Positions 11,892-24,500 of a DNA stretch of 64,000 nt are shown here, one piece after another. The stretch's first letter is position 1; each line of letters opens with the position of its first letter. Below the pieces are notes generated by a model. It did not search any database and was not told the DNA's origin. It saw nothing but the letters and a program-made list of their open reading frames with translations. The position numbers were made by a program, and so were the translations under genes. This stretch comes from Auriscalpium vulgare (Eukaryota; Basidiomycota; Agaricomycetes; Russulales; Auriscalpiaceae), in the NCBI GenBank assembly GCA_019915015.1, contig JAHBBC010000007.1, positions 930,001-994,000 on the forward strand, given 5' to 3'.

Positions 11892-14800
11892 CTACCAAAT
11901 CTGAGGGGCAGGGGGAAGATAGTCGTTGGGCAATAGAAAGGCATCGATGCCGCTCTGGGTAAATGAGTTGCCGCCCAGGCTCTGATCAGACAGCCAGACG
12001 GGGAGCTGCTCGCTCGCAGTGGCCTCAAAGCCGCGCCAGATGTGTTCGGCGTTTGCGACATACCCATGATGCTGGGGAGCGTAGTGACCGGGGGGTGGGA
12101 CAGAGCCATGGCCATGGCTATGGCCCTGCATAGCTGCGGGCACGTCGTAATGAGTCGTAGGTGAGATGGGCGTCGGATTGACCACTTGGCTGACAGCCAT
12201 GCCAGATGGCCTTTCGACGGGGACCTTCTGGTGGTATTGCTCTCGAGAGAGCTTTGGGGAGCGAGACGCGCCTGGAGTGCGTTTCTTTGACCGCTTGAGC
12301 ATCAGCTGCAGGGTCAACGCGTAGCGCTTCCCGGGTACTAGGATAATGAGTCAGTCGTGAGGACCGCAGAACTGATATCTCCTCACTTTCTGACATGAGC
12401 GACGCCAGTAACTCCACTTGATCTCGGGTATCTTTCATGTTGCATTCATTAGGGCTGCCCCGTGGACTTTAGTAGCGGACCAACAGAGCGAAAGAAGGAC
12501 GACGCACAATAGGCGTGCAAGACGAAGTAGGAAGGAGGCCATAAAAGTGGCCGTAGCATGGGTGTAATGCACGGCTAGTGAAGAGTTAGCGGTCAGCTCG
12601 TTCGCACGGTGACAACGCGATAGCATACCGTATTTCATGCCCTCCCGATAAGAGTGTGAATTGACCGTGATATCTAATCCTTGCTGTGCAATTTTGATCG
12701 AGCGGATGGCCAAATCACGCTGAGAAGCGAGCATCTTTGGCATGTCTTCCGGACCATTGATCCCTCGCAAGGCGGATGCACTGTGGTAAAGTTCAGCATG
12801 AAGATGCTGCAGCTGTAAACTTTGCCGGTAGAAAGCTGCCCAGTTATCGTTAACACTGACGAGAAAAGAGGCCGGTGACAACCTACCAGCATCTTCGTAT
12901 TTCTGAGAGAAGGCCTGATCCCACGTCGTGTACCAATGCTTGAACTCCGCGTCGGCGGTCCGGAGAACCTCGAATGTGCGCTCATCCACGGGGCCGTGCG
13001 CGAACGGGGCAAGCAGATTAGTGATGCGCTCCCGAATGGCCATTAGCTCCACAGTAGAGACAAGGCGCATATCGTCTTCGAGAGCCAATGGGTGCCGTAA
13101 AAGCAGGCGGCACTGCCAGATGCTTTCGTCGTCTTTGAGGATCGCCGGGCGACCAGTCCCATATGACATTCTTCCACGCAGTTAAGACGGTGTTGCTATA
13201 GGTAAAATGGGTAGCCCACAACTTACTGGTGCTCGAAAAGATACAGGCAAAACCAGGTGCGGGCAGCCACCACGAGCTCCCTGTCCTCCTGGCCGTCAGA
13301 GGCTTTGCGTGCTTCCATGCGCCTGAGGAGGCGCGGCCAAGCTTTATGCATCGCTAGACGGCCAATCAATTGGCCGTCTAAAAAAACTGACATGTATGCT
13401 CACATAATTCCAAGGCCATTCGGACAGCGTGTCCGCCGCTCAACCAACCGTTGTCCGACCAGCCGGAAACCAGGACTGGCAAGAACTCAGTTTCGGGCAG
13501 AATATTTCGCTGATCAGAACGTACTCATCGCCTGTACTGCCTCTTGACGCATGACAGGAGAAAACAACGTCGCGCATGAGATAGCCTGGACTTCAGCTAG
13601 GCATTTCTCATATTCTTCGCTTGATTTTCCTGAACAACATCAGCTTCAAGGGTCAGCAGTGGCGATATTTGATAGGACCCACCTCCACCATCGCGCACTT
13701 TCGCGGCCACCATGCAAATACTATCAACAGCGAAAGGAGAGCGCTCGTGCAGCGAGTCATAAGTGTCAACGGAAGAATCGAATACAGGAAGGAATGTCGA
13801 ACAGCCGTGATAATATCTAAAAGCGCATAAGATAAGGAAAATGCGTGAGATGAAGAAGCGCACATTCTGAATAATTCACGGGCGTCAGCTTCCGAGATGA
13901 TGTTCTTTGATACCACTGAAGACAATTCTTAGCAAGCTGATGCGACTCTTTCCACAGCTAGCTGCGCGCACCGTCTGGAAACTGAACAGAGCGAGGAATC
14001 CTGTGGTGGACTTTCCTCCTCTTTACGGGCCGCTGCTTGCCGGGGTCGGGCGAGGGAGTCCTCGTTCGGCTTTGCGGCTCGCTACTCTCACCGCTCTCCT
14101 AAAAAGTTCATTGTCAGCGTAGTGGCATTTTGTAGAGTCGCGTATTACTTTGGCAGCCCTCAGAATGGCTACGTCGGCCAAGCCTCTTAACACTTCCCAA
14201 GGGGCGACCAGTCCTGACGCTGGAAGCTCTCCATCATCTTCATCGACGTCGGACGAGTCGGCACTGGTCACGTTCGATGGCGGTGCAGATCTCTTGGTTC
14301 CAACACTGCTGCCACCTTGCGCGTTCAGGTGTTTGTTCCGCGATTGGTGAGGGCTATCGCCGTACTGATGCCGCACGGAAGAAACGTTGGTGTGTTGTGG
14401 CCGAGGCGGACCCATTGGTTCCATGCTCGAAATGGGGGGTAGCATGGGAGGATGCATGCCCGGAGGTATCTGGTATGGTGCGTTCATTGCTTGATATTGG
14501 CCGCCTGGAGCTTGCATGTGGGATTCATTTGGTTTCGCATATGCGGTTGGGTCGGGCTAGGGTACATCTACGATCTATAGTTAGGCAAAGTGTGTATAGC
14601 AAATTGGGAAAGCGTTCCTGACCGAATTACTTCCGGGCTGCGGGGGTGGCATCATGGAGTGTCCCGGCTCGCCCATTTGGGGTGGACGAGCAGTAGAAGG
14701 CGTAGATAGCGCGGGTGAATCCGAGTGAATGCTGGGAGAGTGGTGCATGTAGGGTTGCGGATAGGATGTGGGAGAGCGCGCCGGAGGGGCTGATCCACCA

Positions 14801-15341
14801 CGTAGATGACCGACTATCTCCAGCAGAGTGGATTGAATGGCTGACTGCGTCTGCCGGATGTCCGCCACATGAGACTCCAAGCTGCGAATACGCCTGGCGC
14901 CCCGAGTAAGACGCATATGAACAATGTGTGCAATATGGGACTTACTCTAATCCCGCCTCGCCCGTGAGCGATGCTTCCCGGGATGGTTTTTCAAACATAC
15001 ACTCAAGACCGGCATGTCTACAACGCCGACAGGGAGGGTTGTCGGCGCCCTCACACCGCATCTTCTGCTTCCTGCACGCATTCTGGACGCGACGATGAGT
15101 GAGAGTAGATGCGACAAGAGCAAGCAGTGACTTACACATGCCCCTGGAGTCGCACATCCGAAGGGTGATGAGCATGGGAGGGACAGGAAAGCAAGGGTAT
15201 GAGGACGTAGCAAGACGTACGGGGAACCCTGTTCAAAGTCTTGGTGGCTGGCTTGACATCCTTCCCCCCGACGGAGGCGTCGCGGCCATCGATGTCCTCT
15301 TGTTTCTGCACGAAGGAGGGACTGCCGTTGGACATATCCAT
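11892..15341 (-). CDS. Zn(II)2Cys6 transcription factor with fungal-specific regulatory domain
   Basis: Nuclear sequence-specific regulator. Splicing at 5'-VPR|GACNACRKQKMRCEG joins the exons to give a complete binuclear zinc cluster (C-x2-C-x6-C-x7-C-x2-C-x6-C) near residue 45. It is followed by a coiled-coil linker (RIRSLESHVADIRQTQ), a Pro/His/Ser-rich stretch and an acidic SADSSDVDEDDGE segment. The middle-homology domain then runs from about 13960 to 12350, with motifs such as FLPVFD, WLSGGHAVRMALEL, LFEHQMSYGTGRPA and DESIWQCR. The C-terminus is His/Pro-rich (GHSHGHG). There are many short introns. The domain resembles LEU3/TEA1-like factors, but the target is unknown. The first in-frame ATG is at 15341; the frame stays open upstream without an ATG, so an extra 5' exon is possible. 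Confidence 0.78.
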
Positions 15342-15593
15342 GATGGGGGGAAGACGAGAGGCCGATGGGGGACGGACGGGGAGGCAGGGCGGCCGCCAAC
15401 GGGGGGCGAGGGTCGCGAGCCGGCCGAGCTGCTCGATCGAGCCATTTCTACTCAACGTCACTCCGTCACACCGTCACACACGGACCGCCGGCGAGCGCTC
15501 GGCTGGAACCGACGCCCACAGCCTGACGCTCACACGACACCGTCACCGCGTCCACCACCACCGAGTGCCGCACACTCAGAGTCAAGTACCACA

Positions 15594-16384
15594 ATGCTCA
15601 CGTCCTTGGTTTCCCATGCCCTCAGGTGGGCTCGGCCGCATACTCCTAGCGTCGGTCCTTACCCCCACACAGCGGCTGGTTTGCCTTCCTCCTGCCCTCG
15701 TATTCCCTGTTCAAGGCCCTGAAGCAGCGCCCCCTTCCCGAGCCCGAAATAGAACGCTGGGCTGCCTATTGGGCCGTGGTCGGTGTCTTTGTCGCCGCAG
15801 AGTACGGCGCTGAATGGCTGCTTAGCTGGTACGTCCGCAGTTGCCACCGGCCGGGCGCTCACAGCTGACAGCGGTGCCTAGGTTCCCTTTCTACTGGGAG
15901 GTCAAAACCTTGTTCCTCCTCTTCCTCTCGCTCCCCCAGACCCAGGTATACTCAGCTCTATGCCTCCTGTCGCACCCCTCACTCATGTCATTAGGGGTCC
16001 ACCTACATTTACAAAACATACCTCGAACCATTCTTCAACACGCATGAGGCCGACATAGACGCGGGTATCGCCTCGGCTCGCACCGAGACCCTTGCCTTTG
16101 TGCAGGCGCGTGTCGCCTCGCTCTGGGACTTCCTCTTCAAACTGCTGAACAAGACGCCCAAGCCGGCTAGCCAGGACGGCACCCCTGCCGCAGGTAGCCA
16201 GAATCCCATTCAGTCGCTTCAAGGGCTGTGGAACACGTTCGGTCCCGCGGTCTTGGGTGCCGTCGGCCAACAGCAGGCGAAGCAGCCGGCGAGTCCGGCC
16301 GCCAGCAACCAAGCTTCCACGCCGCCCGTCGCCGGCTACAATGTGGAGCATAGAAACCCATACGAGCATGCTGCTGAAGACTAG
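15594..16384 (+). CDS. YOP1: Yop1/REEP (DP1/TB2/HVA22) ER membrane-shaping protein
   Basis: Curvature-generating protein of tubular ER that works with reticulons and Sey1/atlastin (family knowledge). Four exons (15594-15625, 15673-15828, 15882-15945, 15995-16384) give 213 residues. The hairpin-forming hydrophobic pairs are visible: GWFAFLLPSYSLFKAL, then AAYWAVVGVFVAAEYGAEW, then FPFYWEVKTLFLLFLSLP, followed by the family hallmark GSTYIYKTYLEPFF. The amphipathic helix region EADIDAGIASARTETLAF follows, and then a low-complexity Gln/Pro/Ala tail ending HAAED. It is divergent from the Zn2Cys6 gene with about 250 bp between starts. Confidence 0.88.
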
Positions 16385-16555
16385 AAAACAAGCTGTACTC
16401 TTATTTTCTCTGCTATCTGAAGGTCGTGTTATCCCGCTAGAGTAGGCTGAATATTCGTGTGGCTTGATTGTGCTATTCAGACACGGACATGTGCTTCCTT
16501 ACCATACGGTGCTTTGAGCGCGAAAAAGACAGTAAGTACTCGTTTTCATATAGTA

Positions 16556-19500
16556 CTACGACCCAACACGGTGTCGTTTGAATGCGGCCTCCACATCCGC
16601 CGCGGTATAGTCTAAAGAAACACCGGCCTTCGCATAGCACTGCGATATCCGTTTGGTGAAGATCTCCGTCATCCTAAGGAGCTCTTCCTCGCAAGCCTTC
16701 CACACTCCAACCATCACCGTTCCAGGCGCAATACCGACGCTGCCACTTTCCACGGTTGTCTTTTCCGAAGCCTCCGTGAAGTGTTTCTCAACGCGTTTGA
16801 AAAGCGCGTCAATATGCTTGCGAAGGTCCTTGGCATCGTACTCCTTGATGATCTTCTTCAAGTTGTGTCTGCTATAAATGCTGTTGCTCGACACCTCGGA
16901 CGGTGCCGTCGTCTTCAGCAATCGCTCGACGCCGTCAAAGTAGTCCTGTGGAGCAGGTCAGAATAGAACATTTGGCTATCTATGTGCTTACAATGATCTT
17001 AGCGAATGGCCGTCGGAGGACAATCTTGACATATGCGTTCAAGTTCTCATCGTAAACCTGCTCAGCGCGTCTCGAGAACACGTTGACAGAGCCAATCTCT
17101 TGCTGACGGATTTCCGCCACAAAGAAATGCATATTCTCTGTGTCCACTGTCAGCAGTTGACCAGTCACAGGTACAAGGTTTCTCAATACCAATGAGGATA
17201 ACGTGGTAGTTGAGCTGCCCTTTGTCTTCTCCCTCGCCGTCCAGTTTCGCCATCTGCTTGAGCGAATCAAACATCGTAGTGACAATCTTCTCGTATGCAA
17301 TGTCAACGGTCTGGCGGATCTCCAGCGTGTCCGCACCGATGAGCTGGTTCTCAACACGGCTGACGTAGACGGGAAAGAACTTGATGAAGTGGGCGACACC
17401 GTTCCGTTTCTTGCTCGTAAGCTTCGTCTGCTCCACAGATTTGATCTGTTGTGTCTGTATCCGTAGTGTCAGCATAGCCATGGAGGAGCCTTGCAGAACA
17501 CGTACAACGTGACGATCGAAGAGGGCTTTGAGTCGCGTGTGCTGTTTATCAAGAAACGTTAGCAGAAACGTGTTCCCTCGCTCGTCAGCGTCGGCCAAGA
17601 ATTTCTCCAGGGTTGCGGTGACACCAATGACTTGCCTGCAGCAGAACTATTGAGCAAAACCAATTGACGATCGCGTGGGATACTCACAGATCGTCCTTCG
17701 CCAGCGCAGCGTCAATCCACGACTTGAGCTCCGCAGGCAGAAAGCTGAAGATCAAGTCCATCGCTCCACGAACAAGCTTGCTCGTCTGCTGGCTCAAGCC
17801 AGACGACCGCGAGGCCTGGCGCCGGAAATAATTGTCCAGACCCATGTAGTCTGCGAACGTCAGCCGCGCCTCGTTGATCTGAAGGAAGTCGGCGATGAAG
17901 TCCTCTTCGCGATATATCTGGGGCGCTATTTGCTCGAGAACGTGGCCGAAGGCCTGTGATCAATATGTTAGGGGTTTCCAAAGGATGAAACTTATGATCG
18001 AACCTCTGACGCAGGTATCTCGCCTTCCAGATGCTTGTCCTTGTCTTTTCGACCTTCCAAGGGAGAGCGCACCATGGTCCCCGCGCGTCGGATGCCACCT
18101 GCCGCCCGTGAGGTGGTAGGAGACAGTCCAAAGCCTAAACGATATGAGTTGATATATCATACTATCAGGCGTTCGAACCGCCTACTCATGTCAGGATCCT
18201 CTTCCTGCGCCTTTTTGACGATATCCTTGTATGTCGACATTAGTGCAGACATTTGATTGTTGTGGAGTTCGCTTGCAGCAGAGAAATAGGCCTGCATCGC
18301 ATTAGCCACCGTACGTTTCGTGGTGAGAGACAACTCACAGCGCATAGCTTGCCATATGCGGTTTCGTCCATTTCCTTCAAATATAAGATAAGCCCGCTGT
18401 AGCGTCCCAGGTAGGTTTCCATGTCTCCATGTTTCTGGATCGTTATGCGCCCGCGACCGTTAGGCTTGTTGAGACCTTTTGAGTCTCCTAGAAGCATACG
18501 GGCCTGTAGCAGATACCGGTTAACGTACTTGTAGACGATACTGGTAGCGGAAGTACTAACCTGGGCCGTAAACATGATAGACAGATAGTCGTATAGACGC
18601 TTGCAGAACTGGGCGTTGTGAGTCCGATACTCATCCAAGCGTTCCATCGTAGCAGCCATGTCTGAAAGTGAGTTGTCAGTTAGATGTTCTGGCGTGCAAG
18701 CATAATATTTACCCCGATCCTTGCCAGCAAGCAAGGCCCTGTAGAGTTCTGCAGATGCTTCCTCGAGGCGTTGGATGCTTTGCAATTTCTCCAATGACTC
18801 TTGTGTGAGAGTGATCAAGGCGTCCCGATCTACTTGTACCGTTTGCTATGGGACTGTGAGCAGGGCTTAAGAGCACATGTACAGGTAATACGCACGAGCA
18901 AATTCTCGAGCTCGGATAAAAGGGCACGCTGATTCTGTGTCTGCACTTGTAGACCCCGATTTTGCGACTGAATGAAAGAAATATCATCGTTGACAGCCTT
19001 CGAATGCAAGCGTCAATAAAGAGTGAGTACATAACGGCGTTACATATCTTACGTTCAGATGAATCTTGTAGGACGATACAAGGCCGTCCATGCTGTCCAG
19101 TTCCACGATGGCCTCGTCGAGAAACTTGAGTACCAGGCCTACGCGATCGTCCGATTCGATGAATGAGTGAACATTCGCCTTTCAGATAGAGCGCATGTGA
19201 GCGAAAGCCACAGTTGAGTTGTCATCTTACCTTGTCCAAAGCCATGAGCTCGTCGAGTAGACGAGCTTCGATCTGATCCACTGCTCCTTTCGACCTGTTC
19301 CTCCCGAAAACGTCATCACTAGCCCACTCATATCCCTCCAACATCTCCTCCACATTTGCCATGATATCCTGCGAGCTTTCTTCGTCGCCTTCACTGGCAA
19401 CCCCTTCCGTCACTTCTCCACCACCCAGTATCAAGCGGTCCAACACGCCCTGATTGGCGGGGTCGAAGAACGAGATGCGTGCATTCTGATCCCGTCGCTG

Positions 19501-20814
19501 CAGCTTAAGATCAGTACGAGTTGGGCTGGCCCCTCGTGAAGGAGACTTGGCAGCGCGTGAAGAGGGAGATGGCGACGGCGATTGGCGCGGCCCAGTCCCT
19601 GTGGAGAGTAACGTGGCTGTCGACTGAATCGATGTAGCCGAAGATGGTGCATCTAATGAAGGCCGTCGAGCGGACAGATTCTGACTACTTGCAGTTGACG
19701 TACGGACTGATGAGGTAGAGGTTATAATCGAGGGCCGTGATGGGGAGGGAATTGTATAGTTGATAGATGGGACCCCGTTGGACGCAGCGGATGCCCGCGA
19801 AGCAGTAGAAGATGCGCCAGGCCTAGGAGCCCTTGGAGGACGGGCTGTGGCTTGTGGCACAGGCGTGGTCGCTCGTTGTCGACTAGGAGATGTACCAGAC
19901 ATGGGGATATCCGTAGGCGACGCCGGGCGGTCAGCGACAGGCGATGGTCGACGACGTATCCGAGACTGAGATCGTCCATTGGTCAAAGGAGAGCCGCTTC
20001 GAGGCGCGTCCTCGCGATCAGTATGTTCAGGCGCGGGAGGCGTGGAAGGCCGCTGATTGTTCGGAAGCCGTCGCGCTGCTGATGGGCGTTGTACTGCATT
20101 CGTCGGCGTGGGCGCACGGTTGTCGTCGGCTTGCGAGTATTGTCTCGAAGCTAGCAACACAACATGAGCCTCCGGAAGTCCAGATAGGAAAGAAGCACAC
20201 ATGAGGGCGGTTCTGTTTCGGCCAATCCCACAATCTGCAGAGACGTGGAGCCACCAGCGATCGTGCGGAAGAGTCTGACAAGCGAGACCAGGAATGCATG
20301 CTGTTCATTCCGATTCTCAGTTTGCCATCGGTACGTTCTTGCCAGGGTGATATTGAACGTCTGGGGCTTCAGACGAGAGATGGTTCATGACGTTGCGGAG
20401 AAGCAGACAAGGCGCCACATACTGAGAGAACCTCAATACCACGGAGCTCGGACAGCTTCCAAGACTTTCCAACGGAGAAGGTGCCGTTGGAGTTCAGCTT
20501 GGACTTGTGTATGTAGCCAGAGCCCAGACTGTCCTCTGGAACCACGATTACATACACGCGTACACACAGGAGCAGAGCCACGTACGGGAGAGAAGGATGT
20601 ATCTCGGCTTCAAGCCTTCCGCCTCCGCTCCAGGATCCTCCCAGATCTTGACATGGGAAACATAGCTTTCCTCGGCACCATTTGCGGCTCGCCTGGAGAA
20701 GACAGAGGCAATGATACGTTGACGGACAGACTCAACGTCGGCCATACACTCCCTAGAAGTAGTTGCGGAGTCTGGAGCGGATGAAAGCGATTCCAAGAAG
20801 CGATGGGTTGGCAT
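16556..20814 (-). CDS. SEC3: Exocyst complex subunit Sec3
   Basis: Landmark subunit of the exocyst, tethering secretory vesicles at sites of growth. The N-terminal PIP2/Rho-binding PH-like domain is clear after splicing: VRQRIIASVFSRR, SHVKIWED, KPRYILLS, SGYIHKSKLN, SFSVGKSW-like GTFSVGKSWKL, and TYRWQTENRNEQHAFL (about 20790-20240). A long Ser/Pro/Arg-rich disordered linker (20180-19530) follows, then coiled-coil segments (LLSELENLLQTVQV region). The helical Sec3 C-terminal domain follows (GRITIQKHGDMETYLGRY, FLADADERGNTFL, EIRQTVDIAYEKI), and the protein ends ADVEAAFKRHRVGS. More than ten introns. A perfect palindrome containing CACGTG lies just before the start. A later Met (MADVESVRQ, about 20745) is an alternative start. 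Confidence 0.88.
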
Positions 20815-20828
20815 AGAGGCCGCTGCGT

Positions 20829-20845
20829 GCCCACGTCACGTGGGC
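20829..20845. promoter_or_regulatory. Palindromic E-box element upstream of SEC3
   Basis: GCCCACGTCACGTGGGC is an 8-bp perfect inverted repeat around one central base, with CACGTG embedded, 15 bases before the SEC3 start. It resembles a bHLH-dimer site; function is inferred only. Confidence 0.35.
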
Positions 20846-20950
20846 GGCGAGCGGTTGTTTGTCAGTGTTGTCCAAAGGCTTTGTTCCTGACCTGCGCCAG
20901 GCGCCCGGCGTCCCCTAGCGTAGCTGCAGTCAACTAGAGTCTAAGTATTC

Positions 20951-22448
20951 CTAAGCCTGTTCTATTCGTTCGCGATGATCTAAGGATTTCCTCCTACCAA
21001 AACCCAGCCATCTCCCTAAGCTCCCTCCGTAGTCCCCTGCCCGCTTCACTTCACCGTGTCGTAAAACCTCGTACTTCTTCCCCCTCCAATCCACAGTGTT
21101 TCCCAGCACAGCGAACAGCCATATTGGAAGCGCCAGAAGCTCCCGAATTGTCCAGGCAGCTATGAAGCTCCACCGGTCCGCGGGTGGCAGCGCATAGCCC
21201 GCCAAAGAAGCGTACACATCGAGATCGACCATGATCCACAATGTGTAATGTACGGGCAAGAAAAGCCATGGCGGTACGCCTATCAAGCAGCGGAGACTAG
21301 CGGCAGCAATGGCGCTCAGCACTATGCATTCTTGGAAGGGTTCAACCAGGGTTGCAGCGAGGACCATGTGCTTCCGAACGCGTATCCAGCGCACACGGCG
21401 CCACACGTAGTCGAAGAAGGACATGTTCCCCACGGCGTTCTTTGCAACATCGCACGACAGGTCGTGACGCAGGTCGAGCTCGTGCCACATGGCGGCTGCA
21501 ATCATGTTGTCCTCGGCGAGGAAACGCCCAAAGACGGCGAGCCCACGGGTACCAGGCGGGCCATCGTTGGCTACGTCCGGTTTTCTCTTGAGGGAGCCGT
21601 CAACTCGCTCGAGGTCGGACCGACGGTAGAGGTTTGATTTCCCTATGACGCAAGAGTCAACGGCCAGCGTGTTGATGGCGATGTACATCTTCGCGTGATT
21701 GGTGTTCAGGAACGCCTCCTCAATCCTAGCCCCGAGGGTGAGTTGGTTGGCAAAGGCAAATGGAACGTGATGGACGACTGCTATGCGTCGACGGGGCGTG
21801 CTCATAGACGTCGGTGACGGCTTGTTGAGGATATCAACTGCTCGCGCGAGGGTTCCAGGAGCTACGGATATGTTCGAGTCGAGAATCCAGAGGATGTCAT
21901 GGGCTGCCTCGTTGTAAGGTCGGATGAGATTGTTGACCTTGGGGTTCACGCCAACTACTTCCTCGCCTTCGGGCAGCAAGTTACATCCTGCAGCACTCAT
22001 AACAGGGACAGACGCACCTATGACGACCCTCGCATTCACCCCTGGGTATTTTACCAGCAGCTCCCTGACCACGGAAAGTGCTTGATCGTACTCGTCTGCG
22101 ACGGACAAGAGGAGCTCAAATTTCGGATACTCCTGCTTGAATGAAGACTCGAGGTTTTCGTAAAGGTTCGTGTCCAGGCCCTTCAAGGGCCGCAGGATAG
22201 AAACGCCGGGGACCGAGGATGGCGAAGCCGAAGCCAAGGGAGAGCGGGGGCGATTCCTGTAGCGTTTGCGCCTGGTGGAAAATCGTCAGCGAGTGGGGAC
22301 GCCATGATCGCTTGTATCCGACGCACGCAGCCCGGCAGCCGATGAGCCCGATGGACCAAATGGCAGAGTACCACACCAGTCCAACAACCGACAATCCCAG
22401 ACGAAGGAGACCTCTCTTCTCTGTCTCGACAGTGCTGCCTTCGTCCAT
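20951..22448 (-). CDS. Ceramide glucosyltransferase (glucosylceramide synthase, GT21)
   Basis: Transfers glucose from UDP-glucose to ceramide at the Golgi/ER membrane, making glucosylceramide needed for hyphal growth. Two exons (22327-22448 and 20951-22271, with a 55-nt GT-AG intron at 22272-22326) give 480 residues. An N-terminal membrane anchor (GLSVVGLVWYSAIWSIGLIG) is followed by the GT21 start VSILRPLKGLDTNLYENLESSF. The catalytic D1,D2,D3,(Q/R)xxRW pattern is present: SVADEYD, ILDSNIS, FLAEDNMIAAAMW and RRVRW. C-terminal hydrophobic segments around WLFLPVHYTLWIMVDL and ELLALPIWLFAVLG complete the fold. It lies in the same direction as SEC3, 136 bp apart. Confidence 0.9.
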
Positions 22449-22598
22449 GAGGTAGAGGTCGAGGTGTCAGCGCTCTGAGCGAGCGTTGATGCCCCGAGGC
22501 GGCTGGGTCCCTCCGGACCGGGTTGCCGAAGCCAAACTGAAGGATATTATCCGCATTCATTTCTAGTAAGCTGCGAGCGACGTAGTTGGTACTGAGTA

Positions 22599-24050
22599 TT
22601 ATCTAAACCTTGCATTGCCGACGACTACTGGGTCGTCTAGCTCGTGTAGGTCGAAGAGGTGCACTGTGCTTCTCCAAGCTCGTTCCACCATTTCCTCATA
22701 GGATGTGTCACCCCCATTATTTAGTTGATGAGCAACCCATGCTACCCCTCCAATCGCGCTAGGTTCGTTTCGACCTTTCACAGGCTTACCATGAACAAAC
22801 TTCTCAGGCTGAGTCGCTGCAGGGAAATACAGGCTTCGGAGGTCTTGGGGAAGCTTGTCAAGGTGCTCCTTTGACGCATGTGTGGAAGTCATCGAGCACC
22901 AAGGAGCATCTGCATAGGTTGTGAGACACTTGCTCCTATGGATCGCGAAACAAAGCTTCGAGGACCTGTCTCAAGTAGAAGCCATTGCGGTAGTATCGAC
23001 TTCGCGGCATCAAGGTTGTCCTGCGTTTTCAAGGAACAGCCGTTGATGCTTGTAGTCTGAACTCAGTGGAAGTGATGAAGAGACAAAAAGAAAGTGCCAA
23101 CCTGATGTGAAATCCCATCTCCATCTGCACCTTGTCAGAGGCGAAAGTAAGGGCGGAATATGGCGATCAAGTGTGACGCACGTATTCTCTGCTCTCTCGG
23201 GCACTTCCTGTGAAACTGTGCACGACGCCACCTTTTGCGCCTACGTCCCGGCCCCCATTTCCGCTGAAGCCTTCATCGCGAAGAATGTTCACTAGATCTT
23301 CATGCGCAGAGCGAGAGTGAAGGAACAGCGGTAAGTGATATTTCTTTGCCAACACGAGCTGCGAGCCTAGACATTGTGAGTACCGAGGCACTCAAAGGAT
23401 AACGAACTTACGGAAATGTCTCTTCTGCACATCTTCGCTCGCGAAATGGGTGCGATCATAGTCAAGACCGCACTCTCCAATTGCCACAACCCTCCCAGGT
23501 CCTGTCAGATGATCCGCTATGAGCTTGTCCAGTTGCTCCAAGTACCCGTCAGGCCCATCTCGATGTTTGTCGAATTCATTCGAACGCGTCGGATGGCATC
23601 CAACAGTCGCGTAAAGGCCTGTCAAGTACGTTCAAGTTCATCTTAGTGTTGAAAACCTGAAAATACCAAATACCATGCTCTTTGGCGATATGTAGGGCCT
23701 CCTTGGACTCGCTCAAGCTGCCTCCTGTGATAATCATGGACCTAACGCCAGCTACCTCTGCGCGCTTTAGCATGGCAGCGAAGTCATCTACACGCAGCCC
23801 GGATGAGATTGTGACCGAGACTTCGCAGCTGAACGCACCCTCGTGCTTTTGGCGTCCGCGGTAGAGGCCGCGGAATACTGGATCCGTCAAATTGACTGAT
23901 AATGCGGCTTTCAGTCATGTAAGCCCTGGAAAGAGACTTGCATGTCTCACCTCCAATATCTGGGAGTAACGACCGACGGGGGTTGGATGAGGAAATAGAT
24001 CATGGCCCGCACTGCGCACCTATGAACTTCAGATTGGTTCGATCCGCCAT
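22599..24050 (-). CDS. TatD-family metal-dependent deoxyribonuclease
   Basis: 3'-5' DNA exonuclease with a TIM-barrel amidohydrolase fold, linked to DNA repair or apoptotic DNA degradation in yeast. Exons joined from the start MADRTNLKFIDIGVNLTDPVF show the family's first metal motif as DIGVNLTD. Further metal ligands are GECGLDYDR, FLHSRSAHED, VVHSFTGS and LLETDAPWC. A 9-base micro-exon (23951-23959) supplies the middle of the first motif and is flanked by GT-AG introns on both sides. The C-terminus AWRSTVHLFDL matches the usual helical end. It is divergent from the thiolase gene with 450 bp between starts. Confidence 0.85.
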
Positions 24051-24500
24051 GGCCAGTGTGGTGATCGGCCTGGAGAGCTGACGCAGAGCTGGGCATAGAT
24101 GAAGCGCGCGTCCTAAAGGTCACTGCCGTCGACTTACTGTGTGTAACTTCAGCTTGCAGAGGCAAAAGAGTGTGCCGCCAGATGGTTGTGTAACGAAAGC
24201 ACAGAGTCACTGACATACGCAAGTTCAAGCTGCCAAGTAAGTACTCAGGCCCAGGTTTGACGCGCACGTTTGGGAACTGCTCGCAGCTCCCGCTGATAAC
24301 TTTTTGTCTGCCTCAGCATCCCTGTGATATCTGAAGCGGGGCACTATGAGCCGGAAACGCGACGCAACGGAACGGATCAACCTTCTCGCGTTCCCTGCAT
24401 GTGAAGCATCTCTGGCTTACATAGGTGCCCGTCTCCGCTCTCTTCAAGCGCTCTCTCTCTCTCCTTCGCTGACAACTTTCACTTTGGCGACCAAACACAC
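24051..24500. promoter_or_regulatory. Divergent promoter between TatD and thiolase genes
   Basis: No coding exon recognised. A CT-repeat tract (about 24448-24468) precedes the thiolase start and is typical of a basidiomycete 5' leader. I did not find a clear oleate-response element. Confidence 0.35.

Noticed and set aside
15233..15445. ATG at 15445 as the start of the Zn2Cys6 gene
   Set aside because: It is in a different frame from the zinc cluster after splicing; it may be an upstream ORF but not the protein start.
24448..24468. CT dinucleotide tract as a microsatellite of interest
   Set aside because: Short and in a leader position where pyrimidine-rich sequence is ordinary for basidiomycete genes.
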